A stretch of DNA of 64,000 nucleotides. Origin: Thermoplasmata archaeon (lineage in GTDB: Archaea; Thermoplasmatota; Thermoplasmata; Methanomassiliicoccales; Methanomethylophilaceae). The DNA is taken from assembly GCA_015063135.1 (NCBI GenBank), contig SUTA01000002.1, forward strand, positions 1-64,000, given 5' to 3'. Positions 7,787 to 16,931 of the stretch are shown here, in pieces. The position numbers and the translations under genes were made by a program. Under the pieces are notes generated by a model, which was given only the letters and a program-made list of their open reading frames with translations, had not been told where the DNA came from and ran no database searches. How positions within the stretch are numbered: the stretch's first letter is position 1; every line of letters starts with the position of its first letter.

Positions 7787-8724
7787 AGGTAGCCGCAGTA
7801 GCAGGCACTTTCAACGTCATCCACGATGGCCACAGGGCGCTGCTCCGCGAGGCGTTCTCCCGCGGGGACAGGGTGCTCGTCGGCATAACGTCCGACGCCA
7901 TGGCGGCCGAGGGCAGGGCGGAGTACGTCCCGCTTTCCATCAGGGAACCCGCCCTCAGGAGGGAGCTTGACGGGATGGGCGAGTACGACATCTACGTCAT
8001 CGACGATCTTTACGGCCCCCCAGAGATGGATTCGGTCGACGTCCTCGTGGTCTCGGAGGAGACCAGGGGCAATGCCGAGCTGATCAACGAGAGCAGGATA
8101 TCCAGGGGCGTACCGCCGTTGGAGATAGATTGCATCCCGCTCCTCATGGGCGATTCCGGGAAGATCTCGGCATCCGATATCCTCCGCGGCGATTACGGCT
8201 CGTCGGGGAGGAGGGACGTCCTCGACGTCGCGGTGGGTTCAGCCAACAGGGTCAAGGTCGAGGCCGTCAGGTCCGTTCTTGCGAGGATCTACGGCGATGT
8301 CCGCGTCACGCCCATGGACGTCCCCTCAGGGGTCCCCCCGCAGCCTTTCGAATCCGATGTGCGCCGGGGGTCCGAGAACCGCGCCAGGGCGGCACTCCCC
8401 GGCCATGACATGGCCGTCGGCATAGAGGCCGGCGTCTTCGAGATGGAGGGCGGCCTCTACGACATACAGCATTGCACGATAATTGACCGCGATGGGAAGC
8501 TCACGCACGGCCAAGGCTCCGGGTTCAGGTACCCCGATGCGGTGGCCGACCTCGTCAGGAAGGGAATGACCGTGGGCGAGGCCATGCGCGAGGTCTACGG
8601 CGAATCTAACATCGGCAAGGGGAGGGGCGCCATCGGCCTACTGAGCAAAGGCCTCCTGGACCGCAAGACCCTCACCGAGCAGGCGGTCATCGCGGCCATG
8701 ATACCGCGCATCTGGGATGAGCGA
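7783..8724 (+). CDS. fused phosphopantetheine adenylyltransferase and inosine/xanthosine triphosphatase
   Basis: 313 residues in two domains. Residues 1-145 are an archaeal CoaD-type nucleotidyltransferase (GTFNVIHDGHRALL with the HxGH motif, and ISASDILRG near the end), which converts phosphopantetheine and ATP to dephospho-CoA. Residues 148-313 are a DUF84/YjjX-like house-cleaning NTPase (VGSANRVKVEAVRSVL at the start, ending AVIAAMIPRIWDE), which hydrolyses ITP/XTP. The family C-terminus coincides with CGA 8722-8724. The frame stays open to 9060 but is then only a shadow of the FAD oxidase. The next gene starts inside this overlap. Confidence 0.85.
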
Positions 8725-10258
8725 TATGTTCTTCAGGCACAGGATAACGGATATGTCGGGGCTCTCGGACGAGTCCAAGCTGAGCGGGAGGGCAGAGAAC
8801 CGCATCGTCCCGCTGGACGAGAACGAGCTCCGCGGGGCGCTGATCTACTTGAACAACCGCTCGCTTCCGGCCAACATCGTCGCCATGCGCACCGGCGTGT
8901 GCGGCGGCGCGGTACCCCAGGGAGGGGACGTCATCGAGCTCACGAACCTCACCGGCATTACCGGGGTCGGGAAGGACGACAGGGGGTTCTACATACGCGT
9001 CAGGCCGTGCACGACCCTCGACGAGATCGACGCCCAGCTGCTGTCTGGGCTGACGGATGACACCCCGGAGCTCTCGGATGGGGCGCTGTCGGAGTTCAGG
9101 GCCACCGGCCCGTACTTCTATCCCGTGGACCCCACCGAGACCGGCAGCTCCATAGGCGGGAACATCGCCACCAACGCATCCGGGCCATTGACTTTCCGCT
9201 ACGGCCCAACCAGGGACTGGGTGAGGGCGATCAAGATAATGTTCGCGGACGGCGGTTATACCTGGATCAACAGGGGCGCCGTTCACGCAGACGGCATGAG
9301 GATGTCCTTCTGCGCCGGCAGGAGCTTCTACTCGTTCATGGTCCCCTCCTACGATTCCAGGACCGGCGTCAAGAACGCGGCCGGACCGCTCATCTCCGAG
9401 AACATGGACCTCATAGACCTCTTCATCGGGTCCGAGGGCATATTCGGGGTCATCTGCGAAGCCGAGATATACCTCGCCCCGCGCAAGCGCAACCTGGCGC
9501 TCGTAGCCTTCTTCCCCGGCGACGCTGAGGCTCTGGCCGCAGCGAAGGGGCTCAAGGCGGGATGCGGCTTCCTCGAGTTCCTGGAGTACATGGACGGCAG
9601 GTCCCTCGAGCTCCTGCGCAGGGTCACCGCCGGCGACCCCGCGTTCCTCGGCCTGCCCGCCTTCCCGGAGGGCGCCGGATCATCGCTGTTCTTCGACATC
9701 CCCGCCGATTCCCCCCTCGACGGAATTATCGCGATCCTCGGGGAGCACGGCTGCTCCCCGTCGCATGTCTGGTGCGCCTCGGAGCCTTCCGACGCCGCAA
9801 GGCTCAGGAGGATGCGCCATTCCATACCCCGCACCATATTCGAGTACGTGGCATCGCTCAAGGGAGAGATGCCGGCGATCCACAAGATGGGCACCGACAT
9901 GTCCGTCCCCGATGCAGCCGCCGACGAGATGATGGCGTTCTACGCGAGGAGGCTAAAGGAGGAGGGGCTGGAGTACGTCATGTTCGGCCACATCGGGGAC
10001 AACCACCCGCATGTGGAGATCATCCTGAAGTCCGTGGAGGACTTCGAGAAGTCCAAGAGGCTCTACGACGAGTTCGCTGCCAAGGCCGTCGAGCTCGGCG
10101 GGTCCCCGAGCGCGGAGCACGGGATCGGGAAGATCAAGACCCACTACATCACGATGCTCTACGGCGACCGGGCCGCGGAGGAGCTCAGGAAGGTCAAGTC
10201 CGTTCTGGACCCCAACATGATCCTATGCCCCGGCAACATCATCGGGGGTGCGAGATGA
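8717..10258 (+). CDS. FAD-linked oxidase (GlcD/D-lactate dehydrogenase type)
   Basis: A 513-residue member of the FAD_binding_4/FAD-oxidase C family, which oxidises 2-hydroxyacids such as D-lactate or glycolate. The PCMH-type FAD domain includes PYFYPVDPTETGSSIGGNIA (about 135-155). The C-terminal part carries HIGDNHPHVEI (about 430) and the EHGIGK motif (about 470). It forms an operon with etfB (ATGA overlap) and etfA, as in lactate dehydrogenase/Etf complexes that pair 2-hydroxyacid oxidation with electron-transfer flavoprotein. The true substrate is unknown. An ATG at 8726, one base after the upstream CGA, is an alternative start. TGA stop; no CGA in 513 codons. Confidence 0.88.
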   Translation: MSDMFFRHRITDMSGLSDESKLSGRAENRIVPLDENELRGALIYLNNRSLPANIVAMRTGVCGGAVPQGGDVIELTNLTGITGVGKDDRGFYIRVRPCTTLDEIDAQLLSGLTDDTPELSDGALSEFRATGPYFYPVDPTETGSSIGGNIATNASGPLTFRYGPTRDWVRAIKIMFADGGYTWINRGAVHADGMRMSFCAGRSFYSFMVPSYDSRTGVKNAAGPLISENMDLIDLFIGSEGIFGVICEAEIYLAPRKRNLALVAFFPGDAEALAAAKGLKAGCGFLEFLEYMDGRSLELLRRVTAGDPAFLGLPAFPEGAGSSLFFDIPADSPLDGIIAILGEHGCSPSHVWCASEPSDAARLRRMRHSIPRTIFEYVASLKGEMPAIHKMGTDMSVPDAAADEMMAFYARRLKEEGLEYVMFGHIGDNHPHVEIILKSVEDFEKSKRLYDEFAAKAVELGGSPSAEHGIGKIKTHYITMLYGDRAAEELRKVKSVLDPNMILCPGNIIGGAR

Positions 10259-11031
10259 GGTTCCTCGTCGCGGTCAAGCAGGTCCCCGACACCGGCAGGA
10301 TGTCGATAGATGCGGACGGCAATCTTGTCAGGAGCGGCTCTGCCGGGATGCTCGACCCGTACTGCGAGTCCGCCCTGCTGAGCGCCCTGTCCCTCCGCAC
10401 CGAGGGCGATACGGTGGAGGTGTTCACCATGGGCCCTCCCCAGGCTTCCACGACTCTCAGGAGGTGCCTGGAGATCGGGGCCGACGCTGCATACCTGATC
10501 TCCGACAGGGCCCTCGCCGGGTCCGACACATGGGCCACGTCCAGGGCCTTGGAGGCGTTCCTCTCCCGCTACGGCTGCGATGCTGCCCTGGTCATATTCG
10601 GGAGGCAGACCATAGACGGGGGGACCGGCCAGGTGCCGTTCCAGACCGCGAGGCTCCTGGACGTCCAGCAGTTCGCATATGTGGATTCCGTCAGGAGGGA
10701 GGGAGAGGGTTTCGTAGCGGTGCAATCGTACGACGGCCTCACGCGCACAGCCAAGGTGCCCTTAGGCTCCGTCGTCTCCTTCGGGGGCATCGACCTCAGG
10801 GGGGCCATCCCGACCCTCCAGGGCCATCTGGATGCCCAGCGGAAGGAGATCGTCGAGGTCGACCGCGTGAAGCTCGGCCTCGGGCTGTATTCCGTGGGGA
10901 TCAAGGGCTCCCCTACGAGGATCGTAAGGACCCAGCCCAACGCCCCCGAGAGGAAGAACAGGATGGTCATGATCAACAACCCGGCCACCGCCGCCGACCT
11001 GCTCAGGCAGGAGATGGAGGGATTGAGATGA
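10255..11031 (+). CDS. etfB: electron transfer flavoprotein beta subunit
   Basis: A 258-residue EtfB/FixA protein that starts MRFLVAVKQVPDT and has the typical nucleotide-binding core (SALSLRTEGDTVEVFTMGP, VIFGRQTIDGGTGQVPFQTA). It forms a heterodimer with EtfA and carries FAD or AMP. Here it presumably takes or supplies electrons for the oxidase encoded just upstream. It is joined to both neighbours by ATGA overlaps. Whether it bifurcates electrons cannot be judged by eye. TGA stop. Confidence 0.92.
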   Translation: MRFLVAVKQVPDTGRMSIDADGNLVRSGSAGMLDPYCESALLSALSLRTEGDTVEVFTMGPPQASTTLRRCLEIGADAAYLISDRALAGSDTWATSRALEAFLSRYGCDAALVIFGRQTIDGGTGQVPFQTARLLDVQQFAYVDSVRREGEGFVAVQSYDGLTRTAKVPLGSVVSFGGIDLRGAIPTLQGHLDAQRKEIVEVDRVKLGLGLYSVGIKGSPTRIVRTQPNAPERKNRMVMINNPATAADLLRQEMEGLR

Positions 11032-12077
11032 GCGGCTGCTCCGGAGGTTCCTGCTCCACATGCGGCGGAGGGGAGCCGGATCCCGACAGGCTGCCGCCCG
11101 GCATGCTCAAGAGGTACGACCTCAACCAGTCCACCGCCGACGGGACGCTCGTCTGGGCCGAGGTGAAGGACGGCGAGATATGCAGGCCGTCGCTCGAGAT
11201 GGTATCATACGCTTCGGAGAAAGGTGAGGGGCGCGTATTCGCCGTTGTGTTCGGCGGCCCTGAGCTCAAATCCTGCTACCCCGCTCTCTTCGGCCATGGG
11301 GCCAACACAATCTATCATGTCCGCGGCGAAGGCACGGAGAGGTACGACCCCGAGGCCTATTCCGAGTGCCTCGCAGAGATCTCCGAGCGCGTCGTCCCGG
11401 CATCGATACTGATCGCCGCCACCGACCGCGGCAGGGAGGTCGCGCCGCGCCTCGCAGCGGCCCTAGAGACCGGCCTGACCGCGGACTGCACCCAGATCGA
11501 GTTCGACGGCAGGAGGATGGTCATGACCCGCCCCGCGTTCAGCGGGAACCTCATGGCCGAGATAGAATGCACCAAGTTCCCGCAGATGGCCACCGTCAGG
11601 CCGGGCGCGCTCCCGCTCGGGAAGCCCGTCGAGCGCACCGGCACAGCGATCTACTGGCAGTACTCGAAGGGCCCGGTCAAGGACATCGTTAGCGATGACG
11701 TCCCGGAGGCCGTGGATATCGACATCTCAGAAGCCAGGGTCCTGATATCCCTCGGCGGAGGCATCCGCGATGCCGAGACCGTGGAGATGGCCTACGAGGT
11801 GGCCGAGAGGATGGGCGCCCAGGTGTCCTGCTCCAGGGCCCTCGCCGACAGGGGCCTCATGCCGAGGACGCGCCAGGTCGGACTGTCCGGTCGCACCGTA
11901 GCCCCGGACCTGTACATCGCCATGGGCGTATCCGGCAGCGTGCAGCATATGGCCGGATGCAGGAACTCTAAGAGGATCATAGCCGTGAACACAGACAGGG
12001 ACGCCCCCATCCACGGCTATGCGGACCTCAGCCTGATATGCGATGCCAAGCAGGTCCTGAGCAAGCTGCTCGAGCGA
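11028..12077 (+). CDS. etfA: electron transfer flavoprotein alpha subunit with Cys-rich N-terminus
   Basis: A 349-residue EtfA/FixB. The C-terminal FAD-binding signature VAPDLYIAMGVSGSVQHMAG (about residues 290-309) and the DAPIHGYADLS segment are intact. The first 20 residues (CSGGSCSTCGGG) carry four cysteines, an extension that could bind a metal or iron-sulfur centre. The protein ends at CGA 12075-12077 after LSKLLE, a normal EtfA C-terminus. The frame is otherwise open to 12260, running antisense through bcp. It converges with bcp on the palindrome CGATCG. Confidence 0.9.
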
Positions 12078-12545
12078 TCGGGACTTCGCGAGCTTGACTG
12101 CCATGTCCAGGACCTTCTGGACGTGGCCGGCGACCTTGACGTTGCGCCAGACGAACTCCACGGTGCCGTCCTTTCCGACGATGAACGTGGACCTGATGGT
12201 GCCGACAGTCTCCTTGCCGTAGGACACCTTGGTGCCCCAGGCTCCGACCTGCTCCATTAGCGTGTGCTCGGGATCGCTGAGCAGCTTGACCTTCAGCTGG
12301 TGCTTGTCAGCGAAGTTCCTGTGGGATTTCACGGAATCCTTGCTGACCCCGATGACCGGGATGTTGCGCATCATGAAGTTGGGGAAGGCGTCGGTGAAGT
12401 CCTTGGCCTCCGTGGTGCAGCCGGCGGTGTTGTCCTTCGGGTAGAAGTAGATGACGTACCTGATGCCCTCGAGCTGCCTGCTGTCGAACTCCTCTCCGTT
12501 CTCGTCCTGAAGGACGAATGCCGGGAACCTATCTCCTTTGTCCAT
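12078..12545 (-). CDS. bcp: peroxiredoxin, Bcp/PrxQ type
   Basis: 155 residues. A thioredoxin-fold peroxidase that reduces H2O2 or organic peroxides through the peroxidatic Cys in YPKDNTAGCTTEAKDF (about residue 44). The usual Bcp resolving Cys five residues later is replaced (CTTEAK), so it looks 1-Cys. ATG 12545 has a good ribosome site (GAGGAG, 5 bases upstream). The frame continues upstream without a conventional stop into pheT, broken only by CGA 12557-12555. It ends at CGA (12080-12078 on minus) after LAKS, although the frame stays open to 11727. Confidence 0.9.
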
Positions 12546-12554
12546 GCTATCTCC

Positions 12555-14210
12555 TCGGAAAAGCGTGTCCTTGCGCTCGGACAGGATGGTCGCGAGGTCC
12601 AGCTCCATGAATATGATGGGATGGGTGATCTCGTATCCCACTACGACCGATGGCGCGACCTCGCCGAATATGCCGATCCTCCTGCCGCCGGAGACCACGT
12701 AGGCGCCCCTGCCGGCCACGAAGGTCGGGAGGTCGCAGGCCTCCAGCGTGTAATCGACGCCGAGCTCCCTGAGCACGGATTCGGTGATAGATTTGATCGA
12801 GGTGAAGGATGTCGCCGCGGCGGTCTCCATGGCGCACAGGTGGGGGACGACCTTGGTGTCCCTGATGACGTTGCCGACCTCGAAGATCCTCTGGGGGAGT
12901 CCCCTGTGCTTGTTGTGCCTGAGGATGCGCACGAGGCTGGGCATGAGGTAGGCGCGGAGGCAGGTGTGGTCCTCGGTGATCGGGTTGAGGACGCGGACGG
13001 TGTCGACCTCCGGGAGCCCGGAGAGCTCGAACTCGTCCCTCTGGTTGCTGAGCGTGAGGGTGGTGACCTCCGTGAACCCGAGGCCCAGGAGGACATCCCT
13101 GATGCCGTCGCTGAACGTGGTGATCTGGTCCAGGCCTCCCGCGGTCTGCTCCAGCTTGTAGGGGCCTCCGAAGCGGTCGAAGCCGTAGCCGGTGGCGACG
13201 TCCTCGAAGATGTCCACCTTGTGCATGATGTCGAGCCTGGTGCAGGGGTACCTGACGCGGATGGTGTCGCCGTTCGCGGTGGCGTCCATGCCCATCCTCC
13301 TGAGGCAGTCGACGGCGCCCTGGGGCCCGAGGCTGATGCCGAGGAACCTGTCGCACTCCTTCGAGGAGATGGAGATCTCGGTGGGGGAGAGGTCCGGGGA
13401 TGTGAAGTTGATGGGGCCGTCGTGCATCCTGACGGTCATGATCCTCCCGCCGCGCTCCGCCAGGGAGGTGGCTACGATGTCCAGGGCGCCCTTCACGGCC
13501 TTCCTGTCGTAACCGGTGACGTCGATGAACAGGTTCTTGGTAGAGGTGGTGACCGTGGTCAGCGCCCCGTTGATGATCGGTGGGAACGAGAGGACCTCGC
13601 CGTTGGCGTCGAGGATGATGGGGTACCTGTCGAACCCCTCGAGCAGATGGGCGTAGTCGCGGCCCTTCTCGTGCTTGGCGAGGATCTCCTCCATGTCCAT
13701 CTCCTCGGTCTTGGCGAGGGGGACGAATCTGATGGAGTGGGGGTCCACGGCCTTGTACGTGAACGGGGGGGTGACCTTGTCCAGGTCGTGGATGCCTATC
13801 GCGAGCTTGCTCCTCTTCCTGCCTATCGTGATGTGGAGCTTCTCCTGCATCTCCATGATGGACCTGAGCATGTTGTCGTCGATGTCTACTCCTAGGACCA
13901 CGCCGCACAGGAAGTACGGGCGGACGTCCTTGACGGACCCGTCGATGTACACGTCGGCGTCGTAGGAGCCGACATCGTAGGTCTTCATGCCGGGCTCGAT
14001 GTCCAAAAAGGCCCTCATGCCCCTGGCGACGCCCTCGACGCTGTAGAGGTCGGGGCGGTCCGGGAAGAATTCCACGGACATCTCGTCGGTGCCCTCCTCG
14101 GTGTCGCCCATATCGGCGCCGATCATCGGGATGCGCTCTACAAGCGTCTCCTGCGGGACGTCCCCTAGCATCGTGCGGAGGTCGCTGTACTTGAAGTTTA
14201 TGACAGGCAT
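12555..14210 (-). CDS. pheT: phenylalanyl-tRNA synthetase beta subunit
   Basis: A 551-residue archaeal/eukaryote-type PheT, which pairs with PheS (not in the window) to charge tRNA-Phe. It has the archaeal N-terminus MPVINFKYSDLRTMLG, B3/B4-like editing and B5 regions, and a C-terminal catalytic-like core with RIFEVGNVI and a THPEV-like end (ITHPIIFMELDLATIL). The conserved end is followed within a few residues by CGA (12557-12555) and then the bcp ribosome site. Under the standard code PheT and Bcp would be one 700-residue fusion. All 551 codons were read and none is CGA. Confidence 0.95.
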
Positions 14211-14230
14211 GCTGTCGGAGATTCCCGACC

Positions 14231-14242
14231 CCTTATATAAGG
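14231..14242 (-). promoter_or_regulatory. pheT promoter (TATA box)
   Basis: CCTTATATAAGG, a palindromic TATA element centred 27 bp upstream of the pheT ATG, which predicts a leaderless mRNA. It starts 7 bases beyond the CGA end of hmgA. Read under the standard code, hmgA would run straight through this promoter. Confidence 0.65.
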
Positions 14243-14248
14243 ATAATA

Positions 14249-15403
14249 TCGGCGCCCGAGCGCCGCGTGCGCGGAGCCGAGCTGGCCTGCGGCCTGGGCG
14301 GCGAGAGTGGAGAGCTCTCCGGCGAGAACCGTGGCACAGACGATCTCCGCCAGCTTGCGGGCCTTACCCTCGCCGAGGCAGTCTATCATGGCCAGAGCCT
14401 CCCTCTGGCAGGGCAGGCGGGTGCCCCCTCCGACGGTCCCGACCTCCACCGTGGGCATGCGGACGCATATGTACAGGTCCCCATCGAGGTCCTCGCATGT
14501 TGTCATGGCCATGCTGCCTCCGACGACCTGCGCGGGGTCCTGCCCGGTGGCTATGAAGACGGCCGCGACCATGTTGGCGGCATGGGCGTTGGCGCCCAGC
14601 GTGCCGGCCATGCTCGATCCGACCAGGTTCTTCCTGTAGTTGGTCTCGACGATCGCGGATGCGGTGGCGTGGAGCTTCCCCTCGACGATGTCCTTGGGTA
14701 TCCTCGCCTCGGCGACGGCGGTCTTGCCCCTGCCGTTGATCATGTTCATGGCGGCGGGCTTCTTGTCGGAGCACATGTTCCCGGACACCGAGACCATCAC
14801 GGCACCGGTCTCCTTCTCCAGCAGCCTGCAAACGGCCTCCGATGCGATGGTGGCCATGTTCATGCCCATGGCATCGCCGGTCTCGAAGAGGAACCGCAGG
14901 TGCAGGCTCCTGCCGTTGGGGTACTTGTCTATGCGGTGGAGCTTCCCGTGGCTGGTGGTGGACGCTACGGCCGCCTGAATCTCGTCGGGGTGGGAATCTA
15001 TCCACTGGCACACCTTCTCGGAGTGCTCTATCCCCTCGACCCTGAGCACGGGTGCGCGGGTCATGTAATCGCCGTACACGGCGGTCCTCGCACCGCCGCC
15101 GGCGTTGATCACCGACATGCCGCGGGAGATGGATGCGACGAGGGCGCCCTCGGTCGTGGCCAGCGGGACGAGGTACTCCCCGTCCGCGTAGGAGCCCTTT
15201 ATCCTGACGGGGCCGGCGTATCCCAGGGGGATCTGGACGGTGCCGATCATGTTCTCGATGTTCTTGGAGGCTCCCTCCGGGTCGATAGCGTACCTGGAAA
15301 CCGTGTCCAGGGACACCCCGGTGAACTTCTCCGCCGCCTCGCGGCGGTCCTCGACATCTTCGCGCGAATACCCGCGGTTCTTCAGACCGGCCTTCTCCGC
15401 CAT
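14249..15403 (-). CDS. hmgA: 3-hydroxy-3-methylglutaryl-CoA reductase, class I
   Basis: A 384-residue NADPH-dependent HMG-CoA reductase. It makes mevalonate for archaeal isoprenoid ether lipids. Motifs: catalytic Glu in TTEGALVASISRG (about 84-96), ETGDAMGMNM, SGNMCSDKKPAAMN with the catalytic Lys, and the Asp of GQDPAQ. The protein ends GSAHAALGR, as expected for the family, then CGA at 14251-14249. Under the standard code it would add 17 residues encoded by the pheT promoter and start. TATTATAA on plus 15426-15433 is its TATA box. Confidence 0.95.
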
Positions 15404-15425
15404 GGTTCCGGGTAGGACCGCCGGA

Positions 15426-15433
15426 TATTATAA
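15426..15433 (-). promoter_or_regulatory. TATA box of hmgA
   Basis: TATTATAA on plus (TTATAATA on minus), about 26 bp before the ATG at 15403, consistent with a leaderless transcript. Confidence 0.5.
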
Positions 15434-15473
15434 GGTGTTCGGACGCTGGCCCGCGCGCTGCTGGACGATAGGG

Positions 15474-15505
15474 TATATAAGCCGAATCGACTCTTTCCGA
15501 TTCGG
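15474..15505 (+). promoter_or_regulatory. TATA box and inverted-repeat operator ahead of 15506
   Basis: TATATAA (15474-15480) lies about 29 bp before the ATG at 15506. Directly behind it is a perfect 8-bp inverted repeat, CCGAATCG (15482-15489) and CGATTCGG (15498-15505), spanning the expected transcription start and touching the start codon. The position suits a repressor site. Confidence 0.45.
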
Positions 15506-16675
15506 ATGTCGAAAGGACGCCGTATTGACCTCAGCAACCGCATCGAGTCGGCTAATGCGACAGTCGACGGCATAGTATCCAGATTCCACCCTGACGAGGA
15601 GGAGCGCATCCGCAGGATGAATCAGGAGAGCGAGGTCCGTATCCTGAGGTTCTTCCCCTACATCGTAGCGCTGAGCGTCATCGCGTGGGTGGCCATCCTC
15701 ATCGTCAACAACGATTACTCCCTCGGCTACATGATCATGGACCTGTGCCTGGTGTTCGTGTTCGTCTTCACCGTGCTTGGCATGATCCTGTTCCCGCTGT
15801 CCACGCCTGGGCCGTTCCCCAAGCTCATGGTCGTCTTGATCGCCATAATACTGGCCCTGTTGCAGTGGATATCCGGCCAGGCCCTCGGGGTCTCCGTCTA
15901 CATCGAGACCGCGGACAAGATCCTGGGCGCGCTCGGGATCCATCTGGACAACCTCCTCCTGGACATCTTCACCATTGTGGCCGTCTTCTGGGTCACCCTC
16001 TTCACGTCCTACGGGGTCCTGTCCGTCACGGTCAGCTACCTGAGGACCGACCTGTCCAAGGTGTTCCTGTCCATGCAGAAGAACGCCATGAGGGGGACCA
16101 GGGGCAGGGCCGAGAGGTTCTTCCAGGTGCCCGACATCATAGACGTCAAGGAGATCGTCCTGGAGCCGGAGATAGAAACCCACACCTTCGACCTGAAGCT
16201 TATGATCGACATGGCTTGGTCCAACATTCTCCTGGGCATCACCCTCTCGTCGTACCTCTTCATCAACCCGCTGTTCCTGGAGACCATAGACGTCAAGCTG
16301 CTCGTGTCCATCATGATCCTGCTGTCCATGTTCGTTCCGATCCTCGTGGTCATCTGGCTCTCCGTCAGGACCGTCGGCGCGAAGGCCATATCCGACGCCC
16401 CCAGGCCGTTCTACCTGTGGACCGGCGCCAAGAGGAAGCTCGTGTACTCGTTCTTCGCCCTGGGTGCCTTCGCGGTCATGCTGTGGCTCTCGCTCTATTA
16501 CGGCCACTCCCTGCTCACGATCATCGAGAACTACGTCAGCTTCGTGATCCCCCTGGTGATGCTGAGCCTGATGTTCTCGTTCGCTTTCGTGAACAACTAC
16601 AGCGATCCCCTCAAGGTCTCCGTTTTCAGGAGATTCATCGAGGGGAAGGAAAAGCTAAGCGGTTTCCTCCATTAA
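15506..16675 (+). CDS. polytopic membrane protein, 3' end altered by IS insertion
   Basis: A 389-residue protein with about eight or nine membrane segments and a cytoplasmic loop near residues 180-225. Function not recognised. The last two codons (CAT TAA, 16670-16675) belong to the left inverted repeat of the IS110-type element, so the present stop is IS-derived. If the element is removed, the frame can rejoin at about 18032, add roughly eight hydrophilic codons and end at CGA 18056-18058. That CGA faces the CGA stop of the convergent gene on a CGATCG palindrome. No CGA lies within the 389 codons. Confidence 0.65.
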   Translation: MSKGRRIDLSNRIESANATVDGIVSRFHPDEEERIRRMNQESEVRILRFFPYIVALSVIAWVAILIVNNDYSLGYMIMDLCLVFVFVFTVLGMILFPLSTPGPFPKLMVVLIAIILALLQWISGQALGVSVYIETADKILGALGIHLDNLLLDIFTIVAVFWVTLFTSYGVLSVTVSYLRTDLSKVFLSMQKNAMRGTRGRAERFFQVPDIIDVKEIVLEPEIETHTFDLKLMIDMAWSNILLGITLSSYLFINPLFLETIDVKLLVSIMILLSMFVPILVVIWLSVRTVGAKAISDAPRPFYLWTGAKRKLVYSFFALGAFAVMLWLSLYYGHSLLTIIENYVSFVIPLVMLSLMFSFAFVNNYSDPLKVSVFRRFIEGKEKLSGFLH

Positions 16676-16689
16676 AAGTGGCCTCTTGC

Positions 16690-16931
16690 GATATCATTCT
16701 TCAGTTGCGAGAAAAAGCTTTCGCTGATGCGAAGGTTTTTCGAGCATGTCGCAGCAGAACCTTCACTGAACGGGCCAATCGGAATGCCATTTTCCCTACC
16801 CCGCGGTCACAGCCGCAAAACCTCTTCGCGGTCACGTCCCATCGGACCTCCCAATCGTTCCGGTTCAGTGACAGGTCGTTGCCTGTCCCTATGGACGGAC
16901 TCCGCTCGCGGAGTCCCGATTGAGCGTTGTG
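16690..16931 (-). ncRNA. candidate bridge/seek RNA region of the IS element
   Basis: Non-coding end of the element, downstream of the transposase stop. It contains several self-complementary segments, including a perfect 8-bp stem with a CTCG loop (16897-16916) and a 5-bp stem ACAGG/CCTGT (16871-16886). In IS110-family elements this kind of region encodes the RNA that pairs with donor and target DNA. Location and structure are consistent; guide loops are not assigned. Confidence 0.4.

Noticed and set aside
12078-14210. A genuine PheT-peroxiredoxin fusion enzyme
   Set aside because: The peroxiredoxin has its own ribosome site and ATG, and the only separating codon is the same CGA that ends many other genes.
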